Of a stretch of 64,000 nucleotides of DNA, positions 54,370-61,492 are shown piece after piece (the stretch's first letter is position 1; every line of letters begins with the position of its first letter). The stretch is taken from the NCBI RefSeq assembly GCF_035984545.1, contig NZ_JAXCHP010000001.1, positions 4,163,008 to 4,227,007 of the forward strand, given 5' to 3'. The notes beneath the pieces were generated by a model. That model saw nothing but the letters and a program-made list of their open reading frames with translations. It did not search any database and was not told where the DNA came from. This stretch comes from Cryobacterium sp. GrIS_2_6. GTDB taxonomy: Bacteria; Actinomycetota; Actinomycetes; Actinomycetales; Microbacteriaceae. Made by a program: the position numbers and the translations under genes.

Positions 54370-55692
54370 CTAACCGGGGAAGGGAGCGCCCGGTCGTGCG
54401 TAGAAATGCCAGGTCAGCCAGGTGCAGAAGACGCAGAAGACTGCGCAGGCGACGAAGAACGAGGTCGGGCTGACCAGGGTCAGGGCGATACCCACGATGA
54501 ATGGACCAAAAGCTGCGATTGCGGAAGTCCAGGCGATTGCGCCGCCGGCCTGACGCTTCGGGAAGATCATCGGCATCTGCTTGAAGGTGCCCGCATTAGC
54601 GAAGCCAGCAAAGAAGAAGATCGCGATCATCCCGCTGAGAAAGCCCCAGAATTGGTCGACGCTCGTAGGTGCCAGGAAGAATGACGTGAACACAGTGCCG
54701 GCGACCATTCCCACGGCGCCAATGAGAGTGAAGATCGCGCCACCCCATCTGTCGCAGAGGGGGCCGCACGCCGCGCGGACGGCGGCGCCGACGAGCGGGC
54801 CGATGAAGGCGAAGGCAAGCGGGTTCGGCGCGTGTGGGAAATGGCCGTAGACGTTCAGGATGATCAAGCCCATCTGGGCAGCGAGGCCACTGTACAGCCC
54901 GAAGCTCATCAGGTAGATCGCCGTCATGAGCCAGGTGTGCTTGATGCGGAAGATGTCCATCTGCTGGCGGAAGTTGGCCGTCACGGGTACCCGGCGCAGG
55001 AAGACAATCGCCAGTACAACTCCGAGGAGCGCCCACGGGATGAGGACTAGTCCGCCGTTGTGCAGCCAGACCAGCTGGCCCTTCGCACTGCTCTGCGGGG
55101 TGAGTGCTGCGGTACCGAGCAGGCCGAAGCCGACGACCCAGGGCAGCAGCAGCTGGATCAGCCCGATGCCGAAGTTTCCGATCCCCGCCTGCAGGCCGAG
55201 GGCGGTTCCGGCGAGACGCTTCGGGAAGAAGTAACTCGTGGAGGCCATGAAACCGGAGAAGGTTCCACCGCCGATCCCTGCCGCAAAGGCGAGGGCGAGG
55301 AGTACCCAGTACGGGGTTGAGGTGTCGCGGGCAGCGAGCGTCCAGCCGAGCATAGGGAGCACGAGCAGGGCAGAGGACATCGCCACGAGCGAGCGCGTGC
55401 CCATAATCGGGGGCAGGAACATGAAGACAAGGCGCAGGATTCCGCCGGCAAGCCCGGGCACGGCAACGAGCCAATACAGCTGACCTGGAGTCAAGGTGTA
55501 ACCGATGTCATTGAGCCGCGGTGCGATGGCGCTGACGAGGTACCAGGCGGCGAAGCTCAGAGTGAGCGTGTAGGTCGTGATCCACAGAGTGCGCCAGGCG
55601 AGCTTGGAATCCCAGGTTTCTTCGTTCTCCGGATCCCAATTGGAGAGATCGGGTGTGAGTTTCGACGGGACGAGTGTGGAAGAGCCTGACAT
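54370..55692 (-). CDS. narK: Nitrate/nitrite transporter
   Basis: A 440-aa, 12-helix MFS protein of the nitrate-nitrite porter family. The glycine-rich nitrate signature AGIGGGTFSGFMASTSYFFP is clear, followed by RLAGTALGLQAGIGNFGIG; the substrate-binding arginine is in GGILRLVFMF. It imports nitrate for NarG and/or exports nitrite. The gene is single, opposite to narGHJI, and shares with it the upstream 15-bp element. Confidence 0.93.
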   Translation of the reverse strand: MSGSSTLVPSKLTPDLSNWDPENEETWDSKLAWRTLWITTYTLTLSFAAWYLVSAIAPRLNDIGYTLTPGQLYWLVAVPGLAGGILRLVFMFLPPIMGTRSLVAMSSALLVLPMLGWTLAARDTSTPYWVLLALAFAAGIGGGTFSGFMASTSYFFPKRLAGTALGLQAGIGNFGIGLIQLLLPWVVGFGLLGTAALTPQSSAKGQLVWLHNGGLVLIPWALLGVVLAIVFLRRVPVTANFRQQMDIFRIKHTWLMTAIYLMSFGLYSGLAAQMGLIILNVYGHFPHAPNPLAFAFIGPLVGAAVRAACGPLCDRWGGAIFTLIGAVGMVAGTVFTSFFLAPTSVDQFWGFLSGMIAIFFFAGFANAGTFKQMPMIFPKRQAGGAIAWTSAIAAFGPFIVGIALTLVSPTSFFVACAVFCVFCTWLTWHFYARPGAPFPG

Positions 55693-55777
55693 GTGCTTCC
55701 TCGGACTAGGTGGTTTCGGGCGGTAGAGCCCGCGTAGTTACCACCCTGACCTCGGCGACCGAGCGCGACAATCGCGG

Positions 55778-55792
55778 AACACCGTGAAAAAT
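55778..55792 (-). promoter_or_regulatory. 15-bp element upstream of narK, shared with narG
   Basis: On the minus strand it reads ATTTTTCACGGTGTT, identical to 46707-46721, and ends 86 bp before the narK start, in the same orientation relative to its gene as at narG. Confidence 0.65.
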
Positions 55793-55829
55793 GAATCCAG
55801 CGCGATCCAGTCGAATCGCGGGGATCGGC

Positions 55830-56084
55830 TCAGCCGCCGGCGAAGCGCGGCAGCACGTCGATGGTCTCAATGTCGGCTGCGGTGCCCCCGGCCCTGGCTG
55901 GGGAGAGTCCGACGAGGAAAGTGCTCAGGGGCGCCGCGGGGCGTGCCACGCCGTGAGCCAGGTCCGTGGCAACGTCGAGGATGGTGCCGACCGGGACGTC
56001 AGCCGGGTCGAGGTCGAGTCCGGTGACGAGGGCGGCAAGCCACTCGTCGAGGGCTTCGGGCGGTAGCGGGGTGGAGGTGCTCAC
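55830..56084 (-). CDS. DUF6457 protein with MoaD-like C-terminal tail
   Basis: An 84-aa protein from GTG 56084, preceded by GAGGAG; the open frame back to 56258 is not conserved. Residues 1-60 are DUF6457 (EALDEWLAALVTGLDL, ILDVATDLAHGVARPAAPLS, TFLVGL). The last residues, ADIETIDVLPRFAGG, look instead like the end of MoaD, the ubiquitin-like molybdopterin synthase subunit whose terminal Gly-Gly carries the sulfur. This suggests a natural fusion or a deletion joining two molybdenum-cofactor genes. It lies upstream of narK on the same strand. Confidence 0.65.
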   Translation of the reverse strand: MSTSTPLPPEALDEWLAALVTGLDLDPADVPVGTILDVATDLAHGVARPAAPLSTFLVGLSPARAGGTAADIETIDVLPRFAGG

Positions 56085-56305
56085 GGTGTTTCGCTCCTCG
56101 GCGGGATGTCGCGCGGGTGTTCGGGAGCACGGTGCGCCAGCCAATATCTTGCCGCTTGCCCCGAGCGCTCCCACTGCCCAGTAAGACTGACTGCACACCC
56201 GGACCACAAGGTGCTCGGCCGGTGCGGGCATGTAGGCAGACAGAAGCTGCGTGCTCACGAGAAGGGACTACTGCTGGTTTGGCTAAATTGTTGGGTTTGT
56301 TGTTT

Positions 56306-56430
56306 TCAGGCTGCATAAGCGGCTGGTTTGATCATCTCAAACTCGATCGGAGTGAGGCGTCCGAGTCCGTGTTGGCTGCCAAGCTCGTCGTCACCGTGCC
56401 GCAACGGAATGTCATGCACGTCGCAGAATC
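56306..56430 (-). pseudogene. IS3-type transposase C-terminal remnant
   Basis: The reverse strand reads HGLGRLTPIEFEMI...AA and ends at 56306, which is the usual last block of IS3-family OrfB transposases. The preceding text (DIPLRHGDDELGSQ) is degenerate. No inverted repeats or DDE residues remain. It lies directly upstream of the hmp promoter. Confidence 0.55.
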
Positions 56431-56451
56431 GACCGGTGAGGAATAGAAATG

Positions 56452-56476
56452 ATACCTTTGATTTAAATACCTTGAT
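56452..56476 (+). promoter_or_regulatory. Direct repeat in the hmp promoter region
   Basis: ATACCTTTGAT (56452-56462) and ATACCTTGAT (56467-56476) flank TTAA, 14 bp before the hmp start. This could be a NO-responsive operator or part of the promoter itself. No regulator is assigned. Confidence 0.4.
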
Positions 56477-56489
56477 GTTTGGAGTCAAC

Positions 56490-57653
56490 ATGCTCTCTGC
56501 CCAGTCCCTGCCCCTGATCGAAGCGACGCTGCCCCTAGTGGGCGAGCGCATGCCCGAAATCGCCCGGAATTTCTACGGCCGCATGCTGACCGCCCACCCC
56601 GAGCTCTTTGACGGCCTCTTCAGCCGCTCGAATCAGAAGAACGGCTCCCAGCAGCAGGCGCTCGCCGGCAGTATTGCAGTATTCGCGACGCGCCTGGTTC
56701 AGGACCCCGATACCACTCCCGAGGCCATGCTCTCCCGCATTGCACACAAGCACGTCTCCCTCGACATCAAGCCCGAGCAGTACGACATTGTCTACAAATA
56801 CCTCTTCGAAGCCATCGCCGACGAACTCAACGACGTCATCACAACGGAAATCGCCGGCGCCTGGACCGAGGTCTACTGGCTGATGGCCCACGCCCTGATC
56901 AAGATGGAGAGGGGACTCTACTCCGGCCTCGCAAGCGACAAGCCCCTCGCGCCCTGGGTCGTCGTGAAGAAGGAGGCGGCTGGCACCGACGCCGTCACCT
57001 TCACTCTCGAACCGGCCGATGGCACCCCGGTCTCGCCCGCATTGCCCGGCCAGTACGTAAGCGTCACGGTGCGAATGCCCGACGGCATCCATCAGGTGCG
57101 GCAGTACTCCTTGTCGGCCGGCACGGCCTCGACCCGCGTCTTCACCACCAAGCTGGATCCGAACGGCGAGGTCTCTCCAGCCCTGCACCGCGACGTGCAG
57201 GTCGGCGACACGCTGATCCTCTCCGTACCCTGCGGGGACATCACCCTGGACCGGGGCGACGGCCCGCTCGTCCTGGCCTCGGCCGGCATCGGCTGCACGC
57301 CAAGCGCGTCCATCCTGCGCTCGCTGGTAGACGGCGCCTCGAAGCGCGAAGTGCTCGTCCTGCACGCCGAAAGCAACCTGGAACGCTGGGCGCTGCGCGA
57401 CCAGATGAGCGAGGACATCGCCCTGCTCGAGGCCGCCGAACTGGAGCTGTGGCTGGAAATCCCGAGCGCGGGTCACCACGAGGGCTTCATGTCCCTCGAG
57501 AATGTGACCATTCCCGACAACGCCTCGGTTTACCTGTGCGGGCCGCTCCCGTTCATGCGCAGCCTGCGCTCGCAGGCGCTGGCGGCAGGGGTCCCAGCCA
57601 ATCGCATCCACTACGAGATCTTCGGTCCGGACCTCTGGCTCGTCGGCGTCTGA
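56490..57653 (+). CDS. hmp: Flavohaemoprotein, nitric oxide dioxygenase
   Basis: A 387-aa NO-detoxifying enzyme that converts NO to nitrate with O2 and NAD(P)H. The globin domain (1 to about 140) has Y29 in NFYGRML and proximal haem ligand H88 in KHVSLDIKPEQYDIVY. An FAD-binding domain (RQYSLSAGTAS) and an NAD-binding domain (SAGIGCTPSASIL, YLCGPLPFM) follow. ATG 56490 follows GGAG at six bases; ATG 56475 is an alternative. The gene stands alone, and its position at the end of the denitrification island fits protection from NO made by NirK. Confidence 0.94.
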   Translation: MLSAQSLPLIEATLPLVGERMPEIARNFYGRMLTAHPELFDGLFSRSNQKNGSQQQALAGSIAVFATRLVQDPDTTPEAMLSRIAHKHVSLDIKPEQYDIVYKYLFEAIADELNDVITTEIAGAWTEVYWLMAHALIKMERGLYSGLASDKPLAPWVVVKKEAAGTDAVTFTLEPADGTPVSPALPGQYVSVTVRMPDGIHQVRQYSLSAGTASTRVFTTKLDPNGEVSPALHRDVQVGDTLILSVPCGDITLDRGDGPLVLASAGIGCTPSASILRSLVDGASKREVLVLHAESNLERWALRDQMSEDIALLEAAELELWLEIPSAGHHEGFMSLENVTIPDNASVYLCGPLPFMRSLRSQALAAGVPANRIHYEIFGPDLWLVGV

Positions 57654-57751
57654 GGCGCGTGCGACGATGCCCGCCTGCCCCTAGGGCGGACTGCGGCCAA
57701 GCCCGGCGGGAGCCCGATCGCGGTCCTCGCCGGCCGGTCAATACCTGGTTT

Positions 57752-57958
57752 CGGTCCTTCACGGCGTCGCGGACCAGCCGTGCACGTCTCTCTCCGGCTG
57801 CGAACCGCCGTCGCTGCTCGTGGCCTGTGGGCGCTCTGGGTGCGGCGCTTGTCGGGACGATTCTCTGGTTTGTTCGCATGTTCGGGAATCCCCGCATTGC
57901 CGACGGATCCGGCCGCCCGCTGCGATCGTCAAACGCACGGGGCCAACGAGCGTCAAGT
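57752..57958 (+). repeat. Composite remnant: NERD-gene 3' end joined to dispersed repeat (copy E)
   Basis: 57752-57876 aligns with the 3' end of the NERD gene (CGGACCAGCCGTGCAC, TCGCTGCTCGTGGC, GATTCTCTGGTTTGTTCG) with indels. 57880-57958 aligns with copies B and C (GGGAATCCCCGCATTGCCG, GCCGCCCGCTGCGATCGTCAA, GGGGCC). The tRNA-like part that lies between these in copy B is deleted. No gene is read here. Confidence 0.7.
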
Positions 57959-58232
57959 TCCTCAACGGTGAACGTTCGTTCCCTTGCCGCGACGACGTCC
58001 GCATCGAAATGCCGAGAGGTCCGGCGGATCGCTCAGGTGCAGGAGGGCCCCACGATTCGCCGACGATGCCTTACCCGGCCTACAAGAGTTGGTGCACGTG
58101 CGGAGCGTTGAATTGGATTGTTTGGATATCCCCGGCCACGAGGACAGCTTGCCGGCGTATGCGCCGATATAGTTTGAATTGTACGTTTCAGGATGTCTTG
58201 TACATTTATCGGCGTGGTTGTATGTTTGGTGC
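57959..58232. other. Noncoding stretch before the toxin-antitoxin genes
   Basis: No gene or tight structure is recognised. An AT-rich segment (TAGTTTGAATTGTACG, TTGTACATTTATC, about 58169-58210) with repeated TTGTAC just before the antitoxin is the likely promoter/operator, since such pairs are normally autoregulated. Confidence 0.4.
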
Positions 58233-58508
58233 ATGTCGACCATCGTCCCAATTGCCGTCTCTGATGCACGCGACAAGCTTGCATCGATCATCGATCGCGC
58301 TCGGTCTGAGCATGAGCCGGTTTTCCTTTCTCGCAGGGGTCGTAGAGTTGCGGCAGTCATCGATGCTGACGATTTGGAGCGGTTGATCGAATTGGCTGAA
58401 GACATGGCGGACATTCGTGCCGCTGAGGAGTCACGTGAGGAGATGCGTCTCACGCAAAGCGAGCCGACTCCGTGGGACCAGGTGAAGGCTGACCTTGGCT
58501 TATCGTGA
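58233..58508 (+). CDS. RelB/Phd-YefM-type antitoxin
   Basis: A 91-aa protein. The N-terminal IAVSDARDKLASIIDRARSE and the following PVFLSRRGRRVAAVIDADDL are the Phd/YefM DNA-binding fold, with an acidic toxin-binding C-terminus. ATG 58233 is chosen; the frame upstream to 58179 is not conserved. The stop overlaps the GTG of the toxin gene, the usual coupling in these modules. Confidence 0.88.
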   Translation: MSTIVPIAVSDARDKLASIIDRARSEHEPVFLSRRGRRVAAVIDADDLERLIELAEDMADIRAAEESREEMRLTQSEPTPWDQVKADLGLS

Positions 58509-58768
58509 CTTTTTCTGTGAGGATCGCGCCAGCCGCTGAGCGACAACTGCGCACGTTCGATCCTCAGGTCCGAAGGCGGCTGCAAGCAGCGATCGACCTT
58601 CTGGCGGAAGAGCCGCGACCGCCGAAAGCGATTCAACTCATCGGCGGCTCTGGCGAATGGCGTGTTCGGACAGGTGACTACCGGATCATTTACGAGATAC
58701 GCGACGTAGAATTGATTGTTCTCGTGCTCCGGCTGGGACACCGTCGCGAAATATACGAATCCCGATAG
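58505..58768 (+). CDS. RelE/ParE-type toxin
   Basis: An 87-aa RelE-superfamily protein, probably a ribosome-dependent mRNA interferase. FSVRIAPAAERQLRTFDPQV, RVRTGDYRIIYEI and LRLGHRREIYE are the family's three conserved blocks, including the basic residues and the Y-R-I-I-Y strand. It begins at GTG 58505 inside the antitoxin stop. Length is normal and no damage is seen, so the pair is probably functional. Confidence 0.9.
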   Translation: MTFSVRIAPAAERQLRTFDPQVRRRLQAAIDLLAEEPRPPKAIQLIGGSGEWRVRTGDYRIIYEIRDVELIVLVLRLGHRREIYESR

Positions 58769-58850
58769 CGGAAGCCGACGGGCGACTTCCGTGTAGACGG
58801 AGAATCAGAATTCAGTAACGAAGTTGAAGTGCCGTGCAGTCCGATTGGCA

Positions 58851-58889
58851 GCGCGCACTTTTTCGGACCGAAACGGTCCTCATCGTCCG
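58851..58889. repeat. Dispersed repeat, copy D (short)
   Basis: GCGCGCACTTTTTCGGACCG followed by AAACGGTCCTCATCG corresponds to the first part of copies A-C. GGACCG-AAA-CGGTCC forms a perfect 6-bp hairpin. An acetyltransferase pseudogene follows, as in copies B and C, although on the other strand and of another subtype. Confidence 0.6.
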
Positions 58890-59371
58890 TCTCTCGACTC
58901 CTTCGAGAGTGCGACAGGGACTAGCCTCGAAGCTACGGGGATTGCAATGATCCGTCGGCGACGTCCGAAGACCTGGCTGTCCTCCAGGAGATCGAAGATG
59001 AGGCAGACGGTCTCTTCGCATCCGTCTTTTCGGTCTCGGGCTGGCAGCCGGCTCCTTTTGGTGTCGAGCGATCGCGACAGCCCGGTTTCATTCTGGTAGC
59101 CCGTGCAGCGTCGGATTCCCGGCCTGTTGGGTTTGCCCATGTCATCGAAATCCCGGGCGGCGATCACCTCCAGCAGTTGTCCGTTGTGCCGTCCAAGACT
59201 GGGCACGGGGATGGGCGTGCGCTCGTGGAAGCGGTCAAGGTCGAGTCATGGCAACGGGGTCGTCCCCGTGTCACGCTCCGAACCTTTGCGGACGTTCCGT
59301 GGAATGCGCCGCTCTATGCGACTTGTGGTTTTGCCGAGTGCCTTCCCGATAATGACTTCCTTCGCGACTTG

Positions 59372-60794
59372 GGTTACGTCCCGGTGAGTGGTGTGGTTTC
59401 CCACTCTTGAGCGTTGCTTCGTCAACGTAAAGAGCCACCGTGGGATGGTCAGTGAGTACCGACTAAAGCAACTCACAAAGGACACCACACGATGGCTCTA
59501 AACCAGTCTGCCCTGCTCGACCTCCTCGGAGAACTCAAACTCACCGACGTCACCGACCGAATCCGCGTCGCGACCGAAACTCTCTACCAAGAACTCATCG
59601 ACGCGGAAGCGACCGCGTTCATCGGCGCCGCCCCATTCGAACGCTTCGGCGACCGCACCACCCACCGCAACGGCACCCGAGCGCGCACCCTCAGCACGAC
59701 CGCCGGGGACCTCGACCTGAAGATCCCGAAGCTGCGCGCCGGGTCCTTCTTCCCGGCCCTGCTCGAGCGTCGCCGGCGGGTGGACCAAGCCCTGTTCGCG
59801 GTCGTGATGGAGGCCTACGTCCACGGCGTCTCGACCCGGAAAGTCGACGACCTGGTCAAGGCCCTCGGCGCGGACACCGGGATCTCCAAGTCGGAAGTGT
59901 CCCGGATCTGCGCGGGCCTGGACGCTGAGGTGGCCGAGTTCCGCGACCGCACCCTCGCCGCGCAGGACTTCCCCTACGTGTTCCTCGACGCCACCTACTG
60001 CAAGGCCCGCGTCGGCCACCGGATCGTGTCCCAGGCCATCGTCGTCGCGGTCGGGGTGGCCGCTGACGGACGCCGGGAAGTCCTCGGCTTCGACGTCGGT
60101 GACAGCGAGAACGAGGGCTTCTGGACGTCGTTCCTGCGATCGCTCAAGACCCGCGGGCTCGACGGGGTCAAGCTAGTCATGTCTGACGCGCACACCGGCC
60201 TGAAGAAGGCCATCGGCACCGTGTTCCAGGGCGCCGGCTGGCAGAGATGCCGGGTGCACTTCATGCGCAACGTGCTCGCGGTGATCCCGAAGGGATCCCA
60301 GGACATGGTCGCCTCGATCATCCGCACCATCTTCGCCCAGCCCGACCGTGAGCACATCGAGAAGCAGTTCCTCGAGGTCACGACGATGCTCAGCCGCTCG
60401 CACCCGAAGGTCGCGGCGATGCTCGTCGACGCGCAACCCGACCTACTCGCCTTCGCCGCGTTCCCGCGGCGGCACTGGCGCCAGATCTGGTCCACGAACC
60501 CGCTCGAACGAGTGAACAAGGAGATCAAACGCCGCACCGACGTCGTCGGAGTGTTCCCCAACGCTGCCGCCCTGCTGCGCCTGGCCGGGTCGGTCTTGAT
60601 CGAGCAGCATGACGAGTGGGAGGCCGGCGAACGACGCTACTTCTCCGAAGCATCCATGCTCGAGCTGGTTACCATGAACAACCCCATCGAGGTCATCGAC
60701 GAGGCGGTGATCCTCCCCGAACTCGCCGCCGCCTAAGCTAGAACAACTGACCCGCATGGTGTTGAGAAACTCCACCACTCAGCGGGACGTGACC
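59372..60794 (+). mobile_element. IS256-family insertion sequence with 8-bp target duplication
   Basis: A 1423-bp element encoding one transposase. The left end GGTTACGTCCCGGTGAGTGG and the inverted right end GGTCACGTCCCGCTGAGTGG match at 18 of 20 positions. It is flanked by the perfect direct repeat GCGACTTG (59364-59371 and 60795-60802), and joining the flanks restores the host reading frame. Intact ends, duplication and transposase suggest a recent and potentially mobile copy. Confidence 0.93.
59492..60736 (+). CDS. IS256-family transposase
   Basis: A 414-aa mutator-type DDE transposase. The catalytic triad is D166 (FLDATYCK), D232 (VMSDAHTGLKKA) and E339 (NPLERVNKEIKRRTDVVGVF); GAGWQRCRVHFMRN is the family's C/H region. 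GCAACTCACAAAGGACACC precedes ATG 59492, with AAAGGA as ribosome site. Full length and undamaged. It moves the surrounding element by excision and reinsertion. Confidence 0.95.
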   Translation: MALNQSALLDLLGELKLTDVTDRIRVATETLYQELIDAEATAFIGAAPFERFGDRTTHRNGTRARTLSTTAGDLDLKIPKLRAGSFFPALLERRRRVDQALFAVVMEAYVHGVSTRKVDDLVKALGADTGISKSEVSRICAGLDAEVAEFRDRTLAAQDFPYVFLDATYCKARVGHRIVSQAIVVAVGVAADGRREVLGFDVGDSENEGFWTSFLRSLKTRGLDGVKLVMSDAHTGLKKAIGTVFQGAGWQRCRVHFMRNVLAVIPKGSQDMVASIIRTIFAQPDREHIEKQFLEVTTMLSRSHPKVAAMLVDAQPDLLAFAAFPRRHWRQIWSTNPLERVNKEIKRRTDVVGVFPNAAALLRLAGSVLIEQHDEWEAGERRYFSEASMLELVTMNNPIEVIDEAVILPELAAA

Positions 60795-60963
60795 GCGACT
60801 TGCTGGCTTCGGAACAAAAGGGCGGACTCGGGAACGGTCGTCGAGTTCAGATGTCGTGTGACCTCAGTTCCCAAAATATAGACAATCTGCTATTCATTGG
60901 GCAACGAGGAGCACCGCTGCGGCGACCATCGATCGATCAGGCCGTGTTTGCACCTGGACAAAT

Positions 60964-61431
60964 TCATTCTTCTTGATCGCTCATCAGGGCTGCGGTCGGT
61001 TTGATTGCGGTCGCCCGGGAGAATTGGTCGAGCAGCGCAGCAAAGACCGTCACGGTTTCGTCATCCCAGCTTTCCGCGGCCTGCCGGAGGAACCCGATTC
61101 GGGAGCCCTTGGCGGTCGCGTTCAGTTCCTCTCCGGCCGGGGTGAGGCCGAGTGCGACGCTCCTCGGGTCATCGGGACTCGGTGTGCGTTGGATGAAGCC
61201 GGCAGCCTCGGTCGAGGCCACGAGCCTGCTCGCAGTGGACGGTTTCACTGTCAGGGTTGCAGCGATATCTGCGATCCGGGTCCGCTCCCCATCGGCCTTG
61301 AGACGTGCAACCGTGTCCGTGACCAGCACGGCCGACAGGTCGACCGTGTCTGTCAGGTGTCGCGGCAGCTCGAGCAGGCGTCGCATCCGGATCAGGGCGG
61401 CGTCAATCGTTTCCCAGGAATCATCGATCAT
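60964..61431 (-). CDS. MarR-family regulator
   Basis: A 155-aa winged-HTH protein: RIADIAATLTVKPSTASRLV is the recognition region, followed by RTPSPDDPRSVALGLTPAGE, the MarR wing. ATG 61431 is the likely start; the frame upstream to 61518 crosses the divergent promoter. It lies opposite an NmrA-type reductase across a short region containing a perfect palindrome three bases from its start, which implies autoregulation and control of the neighbour. The ligand is unknown. Confidence 0.88.
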   Translation of the reverse strand: MIDDSWETIDAALIRMRRLLELPRHLTDTVDLSAVLVTDTVARLKADGERTRIADIAATLTVKPSTASRLVASTEAAGFIQRTPSPDDPRSVALGLTPAGEELNATAKGSRIGFLRQAAESWDDETVTVFAALLDQFSRATAIKPTAALMSDQEE

Positions 61432-61433
61432 AG

Positions 61434-61446
61434 GTGTACTGTACAC
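61434..61446. promoter_or_regulatory. Perfect palindrome, probable MarR operator
   Basis: GTGTAC-T-GTACAC is a perfect 13-bp palindrome between the divergent starts at 61431 and 61493. Position and symmetry fit a MarR dimer site. Confidence 0.6.
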
Positions 61447-61492
61447 ATATGAGCGAACGAGTATGGGAATCGGCTCGGGGGAGAGTGCCCCG

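Larger units (their letters stand above)
58948..60867 (+). pseudogene. GNAT acetyltransferase pseudogene, split by an IS256-family element
   Basis: ATG 58948 begins MIRR, then a one-base loss near 58961 shifts to LAVLQEIEDEADGLFASVFS and PGFILVA. A second one-base loss near 59101 shifts to SRPVGFAHVIEIPGGDHLQQ, LSVVPS and VTLRTFADVPWNAPLYATCG. After DFLRDL the element at 59372-60794 interrupts; beyond it the frame resumes as LASEQKGG...NGRRVQMSCDL, the expected family C-terminus. The end coordinate is approximate because the original stop is lost. It is inactive on three counts. Confidence 0.75.
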
